In this document: positions 60,495 through 64,000 of the stretch, piece by piece
How positions within the stretch are numbered: the stretch's first letter is position 1
Layout: each line of letters begins with the position of its first letter
Assembly (NCBI RefSeq): GCF_014648695.1
Contig: NZ_BMRP01000004.1
Coordinates: forward strand, 38,553 to 102,552
Length of the DNA stretch: 64,000 nucleotides
Origin: Streptomyces albospinus
GTDB lineage: Bacteria; Actinomycetota; Actinomycetes; Streptomycetales; Streptomycetaceae
Direction: 5' to 3'
Notes under the pieces: model-generated
The model's input: the letters and a program-made list of their open reading frames with translations, nothing else
Database searches by the model: none
What the model was told of the DNA's origin: nothing
Program-made: the position numbers and the translations under genes

Positions 60495-61508
60495 GTGAAC
60501 AGCCCCGGACTCAGAACCGGTTCCAGAGCAAGATCTCGTTCGCCCTTCACCGCCCTTGCTCTCGCCGCCTCCGCCCTCACCGCCCTGGTGACCGTGACCC
60601 TGGCCGCCCCCGCCACCGCCACCGCCCACCCGGCCGCCGCCCGGACCACTCCGCCGCCGTCCCCCACGGCCCCGCACACCGGCGTCGTCGCCGGAGCGCG
60701 CACACCGGCCCGCACACCAGGGCGCGCGCACGCCGTCCGTACGTTCCTGGCCGGGCGCCGCGCCGTTTCCGGCCCGGCGTGGACGCACCACCCCCGGATC
60801 CCCGGCAGCCGGCCGACTGCATCGGCTCCCCGGGCGGGCCAGGTCACCCACAACTGGTGGGGCGTCTTCCCCCAGCCCGGCACGCATGACGGCATCATGG
60901 CCACCCATACCGTCGACCCGTCCTACAAGGTCACCGACGCGGACAACGTCACCTATGCGCCCACCACCAAGGCCCAGAACTCCTGCATGGAAGTGGTGAC
61001 CGCGTACACCAACACCGGCAACGAGATCTGGGCGTGGGACTGGTGCGGGACCGTCGGCCCGGCCAAGACCGTCCCCATCGACGGCAACTTCCTGAAGAAC
61101 TACACCCCCGGCCAGGGTGGGCCGGCCGCGTACAGCGTGCAGATGGTGCAGGACGACGCCGCTGCCAACCGCTGGTCGGCCTATCTCTACAACTACCGCA
61201 CCGCTGCCTGGGACCTGCTGTTCCAGCAGTCGGGGACGGACCAGAGCGGGCTGGACCACGGCTGGGACATGTTCGAGATCTATGCGAGCCCCAACCCGGC
61301 CACGGGAGAGGGGTATTACTGCACGGAGGCACGGAACACCACCTTCGACAGCAGCGCCGTGCAGCTGCGCAGCAACGGTGCCTGGAAGCCGGCCAGCCCG
61401 TCCGACTCGCCGTGGACTGACACCAACCCCGATCCGAACGCGTTCCTGTGCCCGCCGCTGAAGTTCGTCCAGGCGGGCGCCAATGATCACTGGACCGTCC
61501 ATCAGTGA
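60495..61508 (+). CDS. Secreted protein of unknown function
   Basis: A 337-residue exported protein. It has a basic N-terminus, hydrophobic ALALAASALTALVTVTLAA, then a long Pro/Arg/Thr-rich region (to about residue 115) and a compact Trp/Tyr-rich domain (VTHNWWGVFPQPGTHDGIMA, GNEIWAWDWCGTVGPAKTV, WSAYLYNYRTAAWDLLFQQS, GEGYYCTEARNTTF) with four cysteines in two likely disulfides. It looks like a carbohydrate-binding or protective extracellular domain; family not recognised. GTG at 60495 follows GGAGG by six bases. The decamer array upstream may control it. Confidence 0.82.
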   Translation: MNSPGLRTGSRARSRSPFTALALAASALTALVTVTLAAPATATAHPAAARTTPPPSPTAPHTGVVAGARTPARTPGRAHAVRTFLAGRRAVSGPAWTHHPRIPGSRPTASAPRAGQVTHNWWGVFPQPGTHDGIMATHTVDPSYKVTDADNVTYAPTTKAQNSCMEVVTAYTNTGNEIWAWDWCGTVGPAKTVPIDGNFLKNYTPGQGGPAAYSVQMVQDDAAANRWSAYLYNYRTAAWDLLFQQSGTDQSGLDHGWDMFEIYASPNPATGEGYYCTEARNTTFDSSAVQLRSNGAWKPASPSDSPWTDTNPDPNAFLCPPLKFVQAGANDHWTVHQ

Positions 61509-61525
61509 CCCGGAAGTGACTCCTT

Positions 61526-62917
61526 TCAGTCCGCCGGTAGATTCCGGACCGCGCTCGCAAGAGCCGTGACGATCCGTCGGACGTCCTCGCCGGTGGTCCG
61601 CCAGTTGCTGAACGCGGCGCGCAAGGCGGGCAGTCCGGCGTAGACGGTGGGGGTCAGGAACACCTCCGCGGCCAGGGCGTCGGCCAGCGCGGCGAGGCGC
61701 TCGGCGGTGGGGGAGTGGGCGAGGGTGAAGCAGACGACGTTGAGGCGGACCGGGGAGAGCAGTTCCAGGCCGTCGAGGGACGCGACGGCCTCGCCCAGGG
61801 TGCGGGCGCTCTCCGCGCAGCGGTCCACGATGTCGCGATGGCCCTCGCGGCCGTAGGCGCGCAGCGTGAACCAGGTGGGGAGGGCGCGCAGTCGGCGGGA
61901 GTTCTCCGGGGTGAGGTGGACCAGGTCGGGGGAGTCGCCCAGTGGGCCCAGGTAGGCGGCGGCGTTCTGGAAGACCCGGGCCTGGAGGTCGCGGCGGCGG
62001 GTGAACTGGACTGCGCTGTCGTACGGCACGTTCAGCCACTTGTGCAGATCGATGCAGAGCGAGTCGGCGAGGTCGAGGCCGTCGGCCAGATGGGCGTGGT
62101 CCGGGGAGAGCGCGGCGAAGGCGCCGAACGCGGCGTCGATGTGCAGCCAGCAGTCGTAGCGGTCGCGGAGCGCGGCGAGCGTGCGGAGGTCGTCGAAGTC
62201 GACGGTGTTGACCGTGCCGGCGTTGGCCACGATGACGCAGGGGCCGTCCGCCTCCCGGAGGGCGCGTTCCAGGGCCGCCGGGTCCACCGCCTCGCGGCCG
62301 GGGAGAGCGGGGACGGTGACCAGTGCGGACCGGCCGAGGCCGAGCATCGACAGCCCCTTGGCCACGCTGGAGTGCGGGGTGCCGGACAGTACGCGCACCG
62401 GGCCGAGGGCCGCCACCCCGTCCTCGGCCGGTGAGACGCCGCGCCGCTCCCCGAGCCATTCGCGGGCGATCGCCAGCCCGACCGTGTTGGACATCGTGGC
62501 GCCGCTGACCAACGCGCCCTCGTGGGCGTCGGACAGCCCGAAGAGCGTACGCAGCCACCCCACCGTCTCCCGCTCCAGATGCTGTCCGGTGGCGTCCAGG
62601 GACGACATGGAGTTCTGGTCCGCGGCGGCGGTCAGCCAGTCACCCGCGAGGGCCGCCGGCGTCACGCCACCGGTGACGAAGCCGAGGTAGCGCGGGCCCG
62701 CGCTCGCCGACAGGCCGGGCTGCCAGCGCGCCGCGAAGTCCGCGAGCGCGTGCCGGAGTCCGGTGCCGTGCCCGGGCAGCGACCGAGGCTCCGGCGCCGG
62801 CCGAGCGGGGACGACCGGCGCCTGCGCGAGGCCGTCGAGGAAGGCCGCGGCCCGCTGCCGGGTGGTCTCCAACAGCTCGGGCAGCGCGGCGAGATCCGCG
62901 GCGAGGTGGGGGTGCAC
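61526..62917 (-). CDS. PLP-dependent group II decarboxylase-like enzyme
   Basis: A 463-residue fold-type I pyridoxal-phosphate enzyme. GALVSGATMSNTVGLAIARE (phosphate loop), TPHSSVAKGL, WLHIDAAFGAFAAL (Asp that binds the pyridine nitrogen) and the Schiff-base lysine in CIDLHKWLNVPYDSA match aromatic-amino-acid/glutamate decarboxylase-type proteins; several members of this branch are transaminases or decarboxylases of uncertain substrate. GTG at 62917 follows GGAG. Convergent with the secreted-protein gene (17 bp apart). Confidence 0.9.
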   Translation of the reverse strand: MHPHLAADLAALPELLETTRQRAAAFLDGLAQAPVVPARPAPEPRSLPGHGTGLRHALADFAARWQPGLSASAGPRYLGFVTGGVTPAALAGDWLTAAADQNSMSSLDATGQHLERETVGWLRTLFGLSDAHEGALVSGATMSNTVGLAIAREWLGERRGVSPAEDGVAALGPVRVLSGTPHSSVAKGLSMLGLGRSALVTVPALPGREAVDPAALERALREADGPCVIVANAGTVNTVDFDDLRTLAALRDRYDCWLHIDAAFGAFAALSPDHAHLADGLDLADSLCIDLHKWLNVPYDSAVQFTRRRDLQARVFQNAAAYLGPLGDSPDLVHLTPENSRRLRALPTWFTLRAYGREGHRDIVDRCAESARTLGEAVASLDGLELLSPVRLNVVCFTLAHSPTAERLAALADALAAEVFLTPTVYAGLPALRAAFSNWRTTGEDVRRIVTALASAVRNLPAD

Positions 62918-63084
62918 CGGGTGCTCCGTTCGTCGGTTCGGGAACCTTTCGTGGGCGACGCTAGCGGGGGCGAGCCCCCCGCCTCCTGAGCCAATTCGGG
63001 GAAAGTGGACCGGAAAACGGGGGGCGGGGCGGACGAGTTGGGGGCCTGTGCGGTACCTGGACGGATGAGTCCGAAGTCAGAGGC

Positions 63085-63300
63085 TCAAGGGCGGTCATTG
63101 AGGAGGGGGGCGATGGCCGTCGGTCGGCCCATGGCGTGAGCCGCGCCCAGCCCGTCCGTGTGGTCGCGGCCGTGCAGCATCTGGCCGTTCCGTACCCGGA
63201 TCACCAGGAGGCCCGGGAAGCTGAAGGACTGGCCGGTCGTGGTCACAGTCCCGGTGACCTCTCCACCGACAGCTGGGACGACCATGCCTTGTAGCGGTTG
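63085..63300 (-). pseudogene. NTF2-like (SnoaL-type) protein C-terminal remnant
   Basis: The minus frame reads VPAVGGEVTGTVTTTGQSFS, FPGLLVIRVRNGQMLHGRDH and TDGLGAAHAMGRPTAIAPLL to a TGA at 63085. The G-x-V-x-D/N-G-x-hydrophobic-H-x-R-D-xTDG ending is that of nuclear-transport-factor-2-like enzymes. The N-terminal half is absent upstream of about 63290. The rest of 62918-63492 shows no gene. Confidence 0.5.
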
Positions 63301-63492
63301 CGTCCTGGGAAGTCGTGTACGGGTTGGACCTGATCCGGGGGTCTGCTCCGGTGTCGGGACGAGGCCCGGAACACACCGGAGGGCGGTTCGGCCCTCCGAC
63401 CATGTGCGAGGGCGGCGGCCAAGCCAACGTCACGATCACCGCACGACTCCGAACCGCTCAGTGCGGCAGGCCAGTTACCTGAACCGGTGGCG

Positions 63493-64000
63493 CTATCGCG
63501 CCGCCGGCTGGTGGAGCCAGGGTGCGCTGGTGGCCCAGAAGATGCAGTCGGCCCCGAGGGTGTTCGTGCCGAAATCGGTGAACTCTTGCCGGGTGTACGG
63601 CTTCTTCGTCTTAGGGCTCTTGTACTCGAAGTCCGGTTCCTGCACGGCCATCGCCACGATCGGGAGCTTTCCTCGGTACTCCTTGAAGAAGGGATACGAG
63701 TTTTGCATCTGTGCCGGACGGTCCGGCAGGATGTCAGGTCCGCCCAGACCGATTCCGTGCGACGTGGCGAACTCGAAGGTCCGCTTCATGTAGTTGCGGC
63801 TGTTGTTCCATTCGCCCGGCCAGAAGTTGACGTACTGAATGAACGGCGTCTTGGTGAAGACCTTCCTGCCATAGGCCATGTTGTCGAGCTCTGCGCGGAA
63901 GTAGGATTCGTCGCTGTAGCCCGTGTGGTCCTTCTTGGTGTCCACTTCGGTTGCGGTTTCTGGAAGGTTCACCCCGGCGAGGCGACCGTCGAAACGCTGT
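63493..64000 (-). CDS. Conserved hypothetical protein, possible glycoside-hydrolase-like (partial, N-terminus beyond window)
   Basis: The C-terminal 168 residues of a larger protein; the frame is open to the window edge. It reads RFDGRLAGVNLPETATEVDT, FTKTPFIQYVNFWPGEWNNS, YMKRTFEFATSHGIGLGGPD, YRGKLPIVAMAVQEPDFEY and CIFWATSAPWLHQPAAR. The FDGRxAGxNLPET and VQYVNFWPxEW strands suggest a TIM-barrel hydrolase, but I cannot name the family. GC content and codon use are visibly lower than in neighbouring genes (many AAG, TTC, ATG codons with A/T-rich context), hinting at recent acquisition. Confidence 0.7.
   Translation of the reverse strand, partial: QRFDGRLAGVNLPETATEVDTKKDHTGYSDESYFRAELDNMAYGRKVFTKTPFIQYVNFWPGEWNNSRNYMKRTFEFATSHGIGLGGPDILPDRPAQMQNSYPFFKEYRGKLPIVAMAVQEPDFEYKSPKTKKPYTRQEFTDFGTNTLGADCIFWATSAPWLHQPAAR

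Overview
The window is a piece of a Streptomyces (or close relative) chromosome. The evidence is very high GC with strongly biased third codon positions, GTG/ATG/TTG and one apparent CTG start, translationally coupled overlaps (ATGA, GTGA, TTGA), Streptomyces-specific families (SCO2322-like, SCO2400-like, bifunctional RNase H/phosphatase) and a type A RNase P RNA gene. Identifications rest on reading motifs; no database search was possible.

Layout. (1) 1-4.4 kb, minus strand: a cobalamin riboswitch followed by a four-gene operon encoding a secreted membrane-anchored alpha/alpha-toroid protein (built like intrinsic factor/transcobalamin), a second secreted membrane-anchored protein, an ECF T subunit and an ECF ATPase that runs off the window. 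It looks like a vitamin B12 importer. (2) 4.8-29.7 kb: a dispersed regulon around a KstR-type TetR repressor (7717-8355). Matches to the KstR box TNNAACNNGTTNNA lie upstream of a metallo-hydrolase/aldehyde dehydrogenase-ferredoxin pair, kstR/a glycosyltransferase operon, a double acyl-CoA dehydrogenase-thiolase pair, and a MaoC hydratase-alcohol dehydrogenase-SDR operon. This is a side-chain beta-oxidation set for sterol-like or other CoA substrates. A second operator, TCTGA-N7-TCAGA, accompanies three of these promoters and also precedes an F420-type oxidoreductase. Interleaved are a glycosyltransferase/methyltransferase/toroid operon, a lipoprotein, an amidase, an MFS pump and an ABC-exporter/two-component operon. 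(3) 29.8-40.2 kb: core genes (nif3-like, zinc-ribbon coiled-coil protein, RNase HI/phosphatase fusion, KDPG aldolase, yaaA, RNB ribonuclease, MerR regulator, rnpB).

(4) 40.5-47.6 kb, minus strand: an apparent conflict/defence cassette. It comprises a 146-aa protein, a STAND-type NTPase with TPR-like repeats, a zinc-ribbon Ski2-like helicase split by a frameshift, and an unknown protein. The 146-aa protein carries near its C-terminus an 11-residue pattern that resembles one near the N-terminus of the NTPase, the arrangement expected of an amyloid-signalling (BASS-like) effector/NLR pair. (5) 47.6-64 kb: an accessory region full of broken genes (ABC transporter, IS630 transposase, two HNH-endonuclease fragments, GPP34 fragment, HIT hydrolase, NTF2-like tail). 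Among them are intact genes: methyltransferase, Old Yellow Enzyme, MFS pump with carboxypeptidase-regulatory-like tail and its MarR regulator, barstar, SCO2400-like protein, GPP34 protein, secreted proteins and a PLP decarboxylase-like enzyme. Tandem repeats with 8-bp and 10-bp units occur here.

Short dispersed palindromes occur at four places. Two are inserted in frame inside coding sequences (an SDR and the KDPG aldolase) and one supplies the stop codon of a hypothetical gene.
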